Notes under the pieces: model-generated
Databases searched by the model: none
What the model was told of the DNA's origin: nothing
Seen by the model: only the letters and a program-made list of their open reading frames with translations
Assembly (NCBI RefSeq): GCF_014851585.1
Contig: NZ_JACVAB010000010.1
Location: forward strand, 62,001 to 126,000
Direction: 5' to 3'
DNA length: 64,000 nucleotides
Source of the DNA: Agrobacterium sp. AGB01
Lineage (GTDB): Bacteria; Pseudomonadota; Alphaproteobacteria; Rhizobiales; Rhizobiaceae
Shown: positions 17,935 to 25,722 of the stretch, piece by piece
How the letters are laid out: every line of letters starts with the position of its first letter
How positions within the stretch are numbered: the stretch's first letter is position 1
Made by a program: the position numbers and the translations under genes

Positions 17935-18258
17935 TTAAGGCGAGACGCCGACAAACATTCGGTAAAGGCCGTTATCGTCGGAATTGACAGACGAAATGCT
18001 GGCCTTTGGCGGCTCCACGCTGTCAGCCATAGTCGGCTGCTGCGGCAACAGCGCATCGAGCCAACTGGCCTTGGGGTAAAGGCGAACCCGCGCCTTGGGG
18101 CGCATGTCTTCCATTTCATCAAGCGGGGTGATCGAATATTCGTCAACCGAAAACGGGGCAGCGGCCATTGACGGTGCCACGACATCCATCATGTTGCCGG
18201 TGGTCGGGCTGTTATCAGCTTGAAGCATATCCAGAATGTCAGGCATTACAGAACTCAC
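17935..18258 (-). CDS. Uncharacterised small protein, second gene of an unknown cluster
   Basis: A 107-residue soluble protein of unknown function. Its C-terminus is SVNSDDNGLYRMFVGVSP. The block DDNGLY followed by hydrophobic residues recurs at the C-terminus of the upstream gene product (SVDDNGLYELLKRNAA). It starts 36 bp after the upstream gene. The 319 bp between its stop and the next gene hold no credible frame; they contain a CGCCTGC/GCAGGCG hairpin at 17814-17836 and presumably the promoter of the third gene. Confidence 0.6.
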   Translation of the reverse strand: MSSVMPDILDMLQADNSPTTGNMMDVVAPSMAAAPFSVDEYSITPLDEMEDMRPKARVRLYPKASWLDALLPQQPTMADSVEPPKASISSVNSDDNGLYRMFVGVSP

Positions 18259-18294
18259 ATCATGTTTCGTTCATGGCATCTGCGAATGGCCCAA

Positions 18295-19563
18295 TCACGC
18301 TGCATTGCGCTTGAGCAATTCGTATAATCCGTTGTCATCCACGCTGACCCAGAAAGGCGCGTCGCTTTTTCCATCCTGCACGGCATCGAGAGCGTCAGCA
18401 TAATCAGCCGCCTGCTCATCCAGACCCGTCTTTTCAGCATCATTATTGTCAGACGAGCCCGATGACTCCTCTTCCGCAGAGTCCGCCTCATTGTCATTAT
18501 CAGCAGTGGTTGTTTTCTCGACCGACAGTCCGGCCGACAAAAGCTGGATCATCTGGGCGGCAGCGGCAGCCTCAGTATTGCCTGTGTCGTCGCCGTCCTT
18601 ACCGTTCTTCGCCTGTTCCAGGCCCTCACGAACGGCCTCATGCATGTCGATAACATCATCCAGCTTTTGCGCGTGCTGGCGCTGCTCGATATCGGCTTCA
18701 CGCTCAAGCTGCACTTCGGTGTCATTCACCTCGGTCGGTTCGCGTTTGGTCTTTTCCTGTTGCAACTCTTCAAGCGACTTGGGATCGGCAACATCTTCCA
18801 GACGCTGGATCACCTTGCGCATTTCAAGCGTCATACCCTGGTCGAGCTTGCTCTGCTTGTCCAGTATGCCCTTTATCTTCTGCGCGGCCTCGCCATAGGG
18901 ACTGGCAACAGCGGAAATCAATTCGTTGATGGAAACACCCATGGCTTTCAGGCCGGTTGTTTCCTCAAACTGTCTGGTGTTTTCGGGCAGGCCTGCCCGC
19001 ATTGCCGTCAGATAACCTGTCAGCTGCTCATTAAATGCGTCGGGATCATCAGTGGAAAGATTGCCCTGTATTGCCAGTCGCGCAATCAACTGCGTCGCCG
19101 CATCCGGCTTCAGCCCTTTTTCCTGGGCGGTACCATCCATCACGGAAATGATCGTCGAGACATCAACGTTCAGCGAAGAGGCGCTGACCACGGTTGCCTC
19201 ACCGGAAGAATTTGACTTTGGTACCATCTCCATGAAGGAGACGGCTTCCTGCAACCGTCGTGCAAAGTAAAAACCGCTTTCGTCCACGCCCTGCGTAATG
19301 CCAAGCGCAGACGAAACCCGGCCAATCAACGCGGCCATCTGGTTGCCTTCCTGCTTCAGATTACCGAAGAAATAGGCATTGATCTTTTGATTGGCAGCAG
19401 CAGTGACCGGATCATGCGTGATCTTCTGTTCAGCCGCATCATCCTTCTTCAGGCCCTTGAGCTCGTTTTCACGCTCCTGACGCCGCTCTTCTGCTTCCTC
19501 AAGCATTGAACGCATCAAATCGGATGCAATGATCCCGGAACCTGTCTGTAATGCTGGCAGCAT
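18295..19563 (-). CDS. Uncharacterised coiled-coil protein, first gene of an unknown cluster
   Basis: A 422-residue acidic protein. The N-terminal segment SMLEEAEERRQERENELKGL has a coiled-coil pattern. Residues 60-230 are a helical domain with segments such as INAYFFGNLKQEGNQMAALI and GVDESGFYFARRLQEAVSFM. Another charged helix (about 260-320) and a low-complexity Asp/Ser/Glu stretch follow, and it ends with the DDNGLY motif shared with the next gene. There is no signal peptide and no recognised domain. The start is the first ATG of the frame, with only a weak ribosome binding site; MRSML at 19515 is an alternative. Confidence 0.65.
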   Translation of the reverse strand: MLPALQTGSGIIASDLMRSMLEEAEERRQERENELKGLKKDDAAEQKITHDPVTAAANQKINAYFFGNLKQEGNQMAALIGRVSSALGITQGVDESGFYFARRLQEAVSFMEMVPKSNSSGEATVVSASSLNVDVSTIISVMDGTAQEKGLKPDAATQLIARLAIQGNLSTDDPDAFNEQLTGYLTAMRAGLPENTRQFEETTGLKAMGVSINELISAVASPYGEAAQKIKGILDKQSKLDQGMTLEMRKVIQRLEDVADPKSLEELQQEKTKREPTEVNDTEVQLEREADIEQRQHAQKLDDVIDMHEAVREGLEQAKNGKDGDDTGNTEAAAAAQMIQLLSAGLSVEKTTTADNDNEADSAEEESSGSSDNNDAEKTGLDEQAADYADALDAVQDGKSDAPFWVSVDDNGLYELLKRNAA

Positions 19564-19723
19564 GCGAATATCCCGACTGCATCCCTGTAGAGAACACAGC
19601 CGAAGATAGGCACCAATCGTAAAGCAAGATTTAAAAGCCGGGCCCCAAAACTACCCCGCTTAAAGCAACGTAGAGCTTATCAGATGCGTTAGTACGCAGT
19701 GACTTCACGCTCCGGTACAGCCC

Positions 19724-20350
19724 TTAGCTATGGGCAAAAATATCAGTCTCTTCCCAGCCAAGAAGGTCAAGCTTCGCCCGAGTTGGCAGGAACGCGAAAC
19801 AGGCGGTTGCATGGTCCTCCCGCCCGTCACGCACCAGTCGCTCGTTCAACTTGTCACGCAAGGCATGCAGGTAAAGAACGTCGGAAGCTGCGTATTCAAG
19901 CTGTGCCTGCGACAGCTTGGCTGCCGCCCAGTCGGAAGACTGCTGCGCCTTGGAAATATCAACCTCCAGCATTTCCTTTAGATTGTCTTTCAGGCCATGC
20001 CGATCGGTGTAGGTGCGGGTCAGGCGTGACGCAATCTTGGTGCAGAATACTGGGGCAGAGGTGACCCCGAAGGTGTGGAACAGCACGGCAATATCAAAAC
20101 GGCCATAATGAAAGATCTTCTGACGCGCCGGATCGGCCAGCATCGCCACAAGGTTCGGCGCTTCGGTCTGCCCTGCCGCAATGCGAATAACATCCGCCGA
20201 ACCGTCACCGGGTGAAAGTTGTACCACACATAGTCGGTCACGGCGCGGAACCAGACCGAGCGTTTCCGTATCGATGGCGATTGCCCCGGTATAACGCGCC
20301 GCATCCTCTGCACTGATATCACCCTCGTGACAGCGGATTGTCGTCGCCAT
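19724..20350 (-). CDS. RNase D-like 3'-5' exonuclease
   Basis: A 208-residue protein that consists of the DEDDy exonuclease domain only and lacks the HRDC domains of full-length RNase D. The catalytic residues are visible as AIDTET (Asp27, Glu29), HYGRFDIAVL (Asp near residue 85) and LEYAASDVLYL (Tyr and Asp). Such short RNase D proteins are common in Alphaproteobacteria and trim the 3' ends of structured RNA. The ATG at 20350 gives the family N-terminus MATTIRCHEGDI. Confidence 0.9.
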   Translation of the reverse strand: MATTIRCHEGDISAEDAARYTGAIAIDTETLGLVPRRDRLCVVQLSPGDGSADVIRIAAGQTEAPNLVAMLADPARQKIFHYGRFDIAVLFHTFGVTSAPVFCTKIASRLTRTYTDRHGLKDNLKEMLEVDISKAQQSSDWAAAKLSQAQLEYAASDVLYLHALRDKLNERLVRDGREDHATACFAFLPTRAKLDLLGWEETDIFAHS

Positions 20351-20526
20351 TTTCTGCTCCAGACCTGATCTTTTCATCGTTCCGGCTATAGCGGAAACAG
20401 CGATGCGACGATACCGCTTTTATATATTTTCACCATTGCCAACACTCATCACCTAGCCTGGGCTTGCCTTCGTGCTTCATCGCACGATAGGTTGGCTCTC
20501 TTCCCTCAATTGCGACGAAAAACTCC

Positions 20527-21096
20527 ATGACAAAAAAGCTTTATCTTGCCGGACCGGAGGTATTTCTCTCCAATGCGCGCGAAATGCTGGACAGAAAAGC
20601 GGCACTGGCCCGTGAGGCCGGTTTCATACCGCTCTCACCGGGTGATCTCGCCATTCCGCCTGCAGCAACCAAGACTGAGCATGGCTGCAACATCAACGCC
20701 ATCGACGAGCAGATGATGCTTGAAGCCGACGGTGTGATTGCCAACCTCACTCCGTTTCGCGGTATCGCAGCCGATACCGGCACGACCTACGAACTGGGTT
20801 TCATGTGCGCACTGGGCAAGCATGTTTTCGCTTACACCAATGTCGCGGACAATCATTTCACCCGCATCATGAACCATTATCACGGCATCGCCGCACAGGA
20901 CGACGAAGGCCGTTATCGCGGCGCGGACGGACTGTCGATCGAGAACTTTGACATGGCTGACAACCTGATGCTGCACGGTGGCATTTTGCGCCGTGGCGGA
21001 TCACTGATTGTCGGTGATGCAAAACCGGACGAAATCTACACCGACCTCACCGCATTCAAACAATGCCTGAAGGTCGCCGCTGAAAAACTTCTGTAA
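20527..21096 (+). CDS. Nucleoside 2-deoxyribosyltransferase
   Basis: A 189-residue enzyme that swaps the base of 2'-deoxyribonucleosides. The N-terminal KLYLAGPEVF holds the base site. The nucleophile and deoxyribose-binding part is DEQMMLEADGVIANLTPFRG with ADTGTTYELGFMCALGK, in which the conserved Glu of TYELG acts as nucleophile in the family. It stands upstream of an SDR gene on the same strand, with a stem-loop in the 64-bp gap. Confidence 0.88.
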   Translation: MTKKLYLAGPEVFLSNAREMLDRKAALAREAGFIPLSPGDLAIPPAATKTEHGCNINAIDEQMMLEADGVIANLTPFRGIAADTGTTYELGFMCALGKHVFAYTNVADNHFTRIMNHYHGIAAQDDEGRYRGADGLSIENFDMADNLMLHGGILRRGGSLIVGDAKPDEIYTDLTAFKQCLKVAAEKLL

Positions 21097-21114
21097 TAAC
21101 AGAACCGGATAACG

Positions 21115-21142
21115 GGACTTTTGTTGGAAACGGCAAAAGTCC
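21115..21142 (+). other. Intercistronic stem-loop
   Basis: GGACTTTTG (21115-21123) and CAAAAGTCC (21134-21142) pair perfectly around a 10-nt loop. There is no T run behind it, so it is at most a weak terminator or an mRNA-stabilising structure. Confidence 0.45.
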
Positions 21143-21160
21143 GGCAATGGAGACAACGGC

Positions 21161-21913
21161 ATGAACGGAACAATCCTCATTACCGGCGCAACGGCTGGTT
21201 TCGGCCGCGCAACGGCAAAGCTTTTCATCGCCAATGGCTGGAAAGTCATCGGCACCGGCCGTCGCGCAGAACGCCTTGAGGCCCTGAAACAGGAACTGGG
21301 CGACAATTTTTACGGATCGGTTTTCGACATTACCGACGAAGCCGCCATGCGTACCGCACTTGAGGCGCTTCCCGAAGCTTTCCGCGACATTGATATCCTG
21401 GTCAACAATGCTGGCCTGGCACTTGGCACGGGAACCGCGCCGCAGGTTCCGCTAAAAGACTGGCACACCATGATCGACACCAACGTTACCGGTCTGGTGA
21501 ACATCACGCATAGCATTCTGCCAACCTTGATTGAGCGCCGCGGCATTATCATCAATCTGGCATCGGTTGCGGCAAACTGGCCTTACACAGGCGGTAATGT
21601 CTACGGCGCAACGAAAGCCTTCTTGCGACAGTTTTCGCTTGGCCTGCGGTCCGACATGCATGGCAAAGGTGTGCGCGTTACGTCGATTGAACCGGGCATG
21701 TGCGAAACAGAGTTCACGCTGGTCCGGACCGGTGGCAACCAGGATGCGTCTGACAACCTCTATAAGGGCGTCAATCCGCTGACGGCCGATGATATTGCCA
21801 ACACCATTCACTGGATTGCCACCCAGCCAAAGCACATCAACATCAACAGCATCGAGATCATGCCGGTCAACCAGTCCTTTGCAGGATTCCAGATTTATCG
21901 GGAAACCCAGTAA
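21161..21913 (+). CDS. SDR family NADP-dependent oxidoreductase, YdfG-like
   Basis: A 250-residue classical short-chain dehydrogenase. The cofactor motif is GATAGFG (9-15). NNAG is at about 82-85, and the catalytic Ser135, Tyr148 and Lys152 are in INLASVAANW and VYGATKAF. The C-terminus NINSIEIMPVNQSFAGFQIY is typical of the YdfG group, which acts on 3-hydroxy acids such as 3-hydroxypropionate, serine and allo-threonine. Because E. coli YdfG can also reduce malonic semialdehyde, it may overlap in function with RutE in this window (inference). Confidence 0.88.
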   Translation: MNGTILITGATAGFGRATAKLFIANGWKVIGTGRRAERLEALKQELGDNFYGSVFDITDEAAMRTALEALPEAFRDIDILVNNAGLALGTGTAPQVPLKDWHTMIDTNVTGLVNITHSILPTLIERRGIIINLASVAANWPYTGGNVYGATKAFLRQFSLGLRSDMHGKGVRVTSIEPGMCETEFTLVRTGGNQDASDNLYKGVNPLTADDIANTIHWIATQPKHININSIEIMPVNQSFAGFQIYRETQ

Positions 21914-22030
21914 GACAAGGCTTTTTCGCCTGCAGTGATCAAAAACGATGCAGCAAATATCGACCTATGCAAAAATGCATTGCTGCGTTGCGAGACTTGC
22001 GCTGTTCATCGGCGGAGATTGGTTTATATA

Positions 22031-22155
22031 TCTAGACATCGAAGCGACGCACTCCTCCTCCCAGCGTCGCTAGATGTGGATCGGCGATACTCCTCCTCCC
22101 AATTGCCGATCAAGTTTAAAGCCTGCCGCACCTCCTCCCGCGGCAGGCTTTTTCC
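22031..22155 (+). ncRNA. Multi-loop sRNA with three CCTCCTCCC (anti-Shine-Dalgarno) loops, cuckoo-type
   Basis: Three hairpins follow one another, each with CCTCCTCCC in its loop. Hairpin 1 has stem AGCGACGC/GCGTCGCT (22043-22050 with 22064-22071). Hairpin 2 has stem GATCGGCGAT/ATTGCCGATC (22079-22088 with 22102-22111). Hairpin 3 has stem AAGCCTGCCGC/GCGGCAGGCTT (22119-22129 with 22140-22150), which is followed by a T run and acts as a rho-independent terminator. The loops complement the Shine-Dalgarno sequence. This matches the cuckoo and CcsR-like sRNAs of Alphaproteobacteria, known as stress-related RNAs. The 5' end is not certain; an AT-rich TATATA lies at 22025. The gene stands alone in a 458-bp gap. 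Confidence 0.85.
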
Positions 22156-22371
22156 GTTTCAGAGTCCTGAAAACAAAAATTCCACGCGCCATACCTTACG
22201 CCGACAACGGGACGATCAAGTCTGGTCGTAAGGGAAAATATTGATTGAATGAATGCGGCAAATACCATGGCATTCCCGCCTGCCCATTTTGGTTTGGGCG
22301 TACCCTAACAGCTTGAGACGGGCACACCTTGGCGGCGGCCCGAACAGCAGCGCCTAAAAGGCAACGCGAAG

Positions 22372-22671
22372 CTATTGAGCGACGTCGAGCGAATAACGAT
22401 CGATACGGCCTTGAAGCGCAGTCACGACAGCAGACAGGAACTCACGGCGGCGGGGTTCTTCGGCTGTCTCCAGAGTCACGTTCAACCGGTCACAGATTTT
22501 GCTCATAAACCCCACATGGTCGAAACGGTCAGCTTTGATGTTGACCTCAACCTCGTCCATGTAATGGGCCAGATGCGGCTCGAACTCCAGGTTCACATCC
22601 ATCTGGTAGTGGGTGGCCATCTGTTCGGCAAGCGTCCCCATCTGTACGTAGGGTCCAAATTCGTGTCTCAT
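22372..22671 (-). CDS. Uncharacterised 99-residue protein
   Basis: A small soluble protein I do not recognise. It starts MRHEFGPYVQMGTLAEQM, and its middle has FEPHLAHYMDEVEVNIKADRFDHVGFM, with several Asp, His and Glu residues. The ATG at 22671 has AGGAG 7 nt upstream and is preferred to the TTG three bases before it. Good codon use and a strong ribosome binding site support it as real. Confidence 0.75.
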   Translation of the reverse strand: MRHEFGPYVQMGTLAEQMATHYQMDVNLEFEPHLAHYMDEVEVNIKADRFDHVGFMSKICDRLNVTLETAEEPRRREFLSAVVTALQGRIDRYSLDVAQ

Positions 22672-22864
22672 CAAGTCTCCTCTTGTCTGTCTGGCGACTT
22701 AGATAGGTGTTGCTTGTAACAGGTGCGAGATCAACTGCTCGATGAACATGAGACAGGAGCCGTAATCACAGCTTTGTGATCACGTGCCCTGTGGTGGCAA
22801 GGAAGCCGGATTTCTCCGCCAACCCGCAAACCAATTTAGTGTTTTGAAAATGGTTTTATTTCGT

Positions 22865-23167
22865 TGGTGTCCACGAGAGGATTCGAACCTCCGACCCCAG
22901 GATTCATACCACTTCGGCTTTAGCCGCCGTCCTCAGACGTTCGTGGTCTGGACTGTCCCTTCACCATGGACCTTTACGGCCTTTAGGTGCTGCCCATCCA
23001 GTCTCTACACCTTCACCGGATTTCTCCGGAGCTTGGCTCGGGATTGGCATGCTGGAAGCCCAGCGAAGCGTTCCCCGAATTTGAGCAGATCGATTGTGCG
23101 GTTTCCCGGCACAACCCCCAATTTTAACTTAGGAATCCTGTGCTCTATCCTGCTGAGCTACGTGGAC
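22865..23167 (-). tRNA. tRNA-Arg (anticodon CCT) interrupted by a group I intron
   Basis: Exon 1 is 23167-23131 (37 nt, acceptor strand GTCCACG through anticodon CCT) and exon 2 is 22904-22865 (40 nt, from AATCCTG to the encoded CCA). Joined, they form a 77-nt tRNA with acceptor pairing GTCCACG/CGTGGAC, anticodon stem CAGGA/TCCTG around loop TTCCTAA, and T-arm GGAGG TTCGAAT CCTCT. The intron separates position 36 from 37. The same tRNA carries a group I intron in Agrobacterium. Confidence 0.93.
22905..23130 (-). ncRNA. Group I intron in tRNA-Arg(CCT), 226 nt
   Basis: The intron follows the U of the anticodon and ends in G, as group I introns do. The R element AGAGACTGGATGGGCAGC lies within 22989-23010 and the S element GGGACAGTCCAGACC within 22945-22959; GACT of R and AGTC of S can pair as P7. 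A GGGGG stretch shortly after the 5' splice site can act as internal guide to the TTCCT end of exon 1 with a G-U pair at the splice site. No homing endonuclease frame is present, so it is a minimal, probably vertically kept ribozyme. Confidence 0.9.
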
Positions 23168-23266
23168 ACTCAACGCCAGCTTCTTAACCCGCCAAAATGA
23201 TTGGATCAACCGCCTTGTTGGCGTGCGCCGCTGAAAATCAGGGAATGCGTGCCAAGGTCCATGGGA

Positions 23267-24430
23267 TCAATCTGCCAGCCTCTGCTCAACCAGCCGTACC
23301 CAGTACGAAACGCCGTAAGGAATAACTTCGTCGTTGAAGTCATAGGCAGGGTTATGAAGGCCTGCAGTTTCACCATTACCAATGAAGATAAAGGCGCCGG
23401 GACGTTCCTTCAACATGTAGGAAAAGTCCTCCCCTGCCATCGAAGGATCGACCTCGGCATTCACATTGGTATCGCCAACGATCTGGCGTGCAACCGCTGC
23501 GGCATGATCCGTCTCAGCTGCATGGTTGAAAGTGACCGGGCAGGCACGCTCATACTCTAAATCCGCCGTTGCACCATGCGCAGCGACAAGGCCTTCCACC
23601 ACCTGATGGATACGTTTTTCCGCCAGATCCCGAACCGTCTCATCCAATGTGCGCACCGTACCAGCCAGCACCGCCTCGTTGGGAATGATATTGAAGCTGG
23701 ATCCGGACTGAAACTTGGTGACCGACACGACAATGGAGCGCACAGGGTCAGTATTGCGCGACGCGATCAGCTGCAGGCTGCCAACCAGCTGGGCGGCGAT
23801 GGCAATCGGATCGATGGTGCTGTGCGGTTGGGCGGCATGTCCGCCCCTGCCCTTTACGGTAATGAAAAACTTGTCGGGTGCTGCCATGATGCCGCCTTTA
23901 CGAATGGCAAATTCGCCAAGTGCAATGCCCGGCATGTTGTGCATGCCGTAAACTTCATCAATACCAAACCGGTCGATGAACCCGTCCTGAACCATAGCCA
24001 GCGCACCTGCGCCACCTTCTTCGGCCGGCTGGAAAATCACGGCAACGGAACCGTTGAAATTACGTGTTTCGGCCAGATATTTTGCAGCCCCCAGCAACAT
24101 CGCCATATGCCCGTCATGTCCGCAGGCATGCATTTTGCCGGATGTCTTCGAGGCCCAAGCCTTGCCGGTTTCTTCCACCACAGGCAGCGCATCCATGTCT
24201 GCCCGCAGCCCGATAACACGGTCGCTGTCAACCTTGCCACGGATGATGCCAACCACGCCGGTGCGGCCAATACCGGTCACGATCTCGTCAACACCGAAAG
24301 ATTTCAGTTTTTCCTCGACGAAGGCTGCCGTGTTGAATACGTCGTAGAGAATTTCAGGGTTCTCATGCAGATGATGCCGCCATCCGGTAATTTCTGCTTG
24401 CATTTCAGCGGCTCTGTTCAAAATGGGCAT
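23267..24430 (-). CDS. M20 family amidohydrolase (aminoacylase / hippurate hydrolase type)
   Basis: A 387-residue zinc amidohydrolase. The first metal-site residues are in MHACGHDGHMAML (His101, Cys103, His105), the catalytic Glu pair is in FQPAEEGGAGA, and further ligands are in YGMHNMPG and near the C-terminus in SMAGEDFSYML. The Cys-for-His replacement in HACGH is typical of the M20D group (indole-3-acetyl-amino acid and hippurate hydrolases). The natural substrate cannot be told. It stands alone, with the intron-containing tRNA downstream. Confidence 0.9.
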   Translation of the reverse strand: MPILNRAAEMQAEITGWRHHLHENPEILYDVFNTAAFVEEKLKSFGVDEIVTGIGRTGVVGIIRGKVDSDRVIGLRADMDALPVVEETGKAWASKTSGKMHACGHDGHMAMLLGAAKYLAETRNFNGSVAVIFQPAEEGGAGALAMVQDGFIDRFGIDEVYGMHNMPGIALGEFAIRKGGIMAAPDKFFITVKGRGGHAAQPHSTIDPIAIAAQLVGSLQLIASRNTDPVRSIVVSVTKFQSGSSFNIIPNEAVLAGTVRTLDETVRDLAEKRIHQVVEGLVAAHGATADLEYERACPVTFNHAAETDHAAAVARQIVGDTNVNAEVDPSMAGEDFSYMLKERPGAFIFIGNGETAGLHNPAYDFNDEVIPYGVSYWVRLVEQRLAD

Positions 24431-24592
24431 GATGAAAATTCCCGGGCCTTCAATATAAAAGTGTGAATCGTTCAGTTCGGTTGCGGATAGTGCGCCGCAG
24501 TATTGACGTAATCAATGTACTTTGCCATCCCTTGGTCATATATGGTGAATATTGCCAATCCCGAATTGAATACGGGAATTTGAGGACACGTC

Positions 24593-25696
24593 TTGCCACA
24601 CGCACACAGATCACCTGCAGCACGCCGTCTAATGACGGCTCTGGTCGCCGCTTCTACCGGCCTGATGGCAATTGCCACAACAGCACAGGCAAACCCCAAA
24701 ATGGTGGTGGACGTCAAAAGTGGCAAGGTCATCGCTCATGAAGAAGCGTTCCGCAAATGGTACCCGGCATCACTGACCAAGCTGATGACCGCCTACATAG
24801 CGTTCAGCGCCATGAAGTCCGGCAAGATCAGCCCTGAAACGGAAGTGATCGTCAGCAAACGCGCGGCCGATCAGCCCGCCAGCAAGATGTATTTCAAGCC
24901 CGGCCAGAAACTGACCATGGACAGCGCGCTCAAGCTGCTGCTGATCAAATCCGCCAACGATGTCGCCGTAGCCATTGCCGAAAGACTGGGTGGCACCAAC
25001 GAAAACTTCGTGGCGCAGATGAACGCGCAGGCTGCACGGCTTGGCATGTCTTCGACCCATTTCATCAATCCGAATGGTCTGCCCGGCAAAGGCCAGTACA
25101 CCACGGCCCGCGACCTTGCCGTGCTGGCGCTGATCCTCAAGCGTGAATTCCCTGAATATGCCGGTTATTTCTCGCTGGAAGGCGTGACCACCGGCAAGAA
25201 AAACTATGCCAACTACAACATGCTGGTCGGCCGCTTCGATGGCGCTGATGGCATGAAGACCGGCTTTATCTGTGCCTCTGGTTTCAATCAGGTATCGTCT
25301 GCAACACGTAACGGCCGCTCGGTGATCTCGGTGGTGCTTGGCGCAGACAGTCTCGGCGGCCGCACTGATGCATCGGCAGACCTGCTGCAGTTGGGCCTGA
25401 CCTCATCCTCTGGCGCGGGAACCTCCATTGCGTCGCTCGCTGCCTATGGCCAGGGACAGGATGTCGTCACCGACATCAGCGCGGAAATCTGTAATCCCAA
25501 AGCCCAGAAGGTGCGCAGCGAAGGCCGCGACGATGCCGGGCGCATGATTACCCACTCGCCTTACATTCAGGAAATGACACGCCCACCGCAATATTCCTTT
25601 GCTGGACTCATTCCAGGCAGCGAAACCGTTGCTGCCAACGACACCAAGAGCAGTGCAGTCAATGTTCCCATCCCGATCCCGCGTCCGTCATTCTGA
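24593..25696 (+). CDS. D-alanyl-D-alanine carboxypeptidase (DacA / PBP5 family)
   Basis: A 367-residue penicillin-binding protein that trims the terminal D-Ala from peptidoglycan stem peptides in the periplasm. The three active-site motifs are present: SLTK (Ser60 and Lys63 in YPASLTKLMT), SAN (KSANDVAV, near 119) and KTG (DGMKTGFI, near 220). The N-terminus is a signal peptide ending near ATTAQA. The start is a TTG at 24593 with GAGG 8-10 nt upstream; an ATG at 24632 would still leave a signal peptide. The C-terminal part is shorter than in E. coli PBP5. The gene for a CobW protein follows by 26 bp. Confidence 0.92.
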   Translation: MPHAHRSPAARRLMTALVAASTGLMAIATTAQANPKMVVDVKSGKVIAHEEAFRKWYPASLTKLMTAYIAFSAMKSGKISPETEVIVSKRAADQPASKMYFKPGQKLTMDSALKLLLIKSANDVAVAIAERLGGTNENFVAQMNAQAARLGMSSTHFINPNGLPGKGQYTTARDLAVLALILKREFPEYAGYFSLEGVTTGKKNYANYNMLVGRFDGADGMKTGFICASGFNQVSSATRNGRSVISVVLGADSLGGRTDASADLLQLGLTSSSGAGTSIASLAAYGQGQDVVTDISAEICNPKAQKVRSEGRDDAGRMITHSPYIQEMTRPPQYSFAGLIPGSETVAANDTKSSAVNVPIPIPRPSF

Positions 25697-25722
25697 CTGA
25701 GCGCACAAGACAACATCGTATC

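Noticed and set aside
22784-23200. A 138-codon plus-strand frame
   Set aside because: It lies opposite the tRNA-Arg exons and intron and has no family.
23576-24466. A 296-codon plus-strand frame opposite the M20 gene
   Set aside because: Antisense shadow of a clear amidohydrolase with metal ligands.
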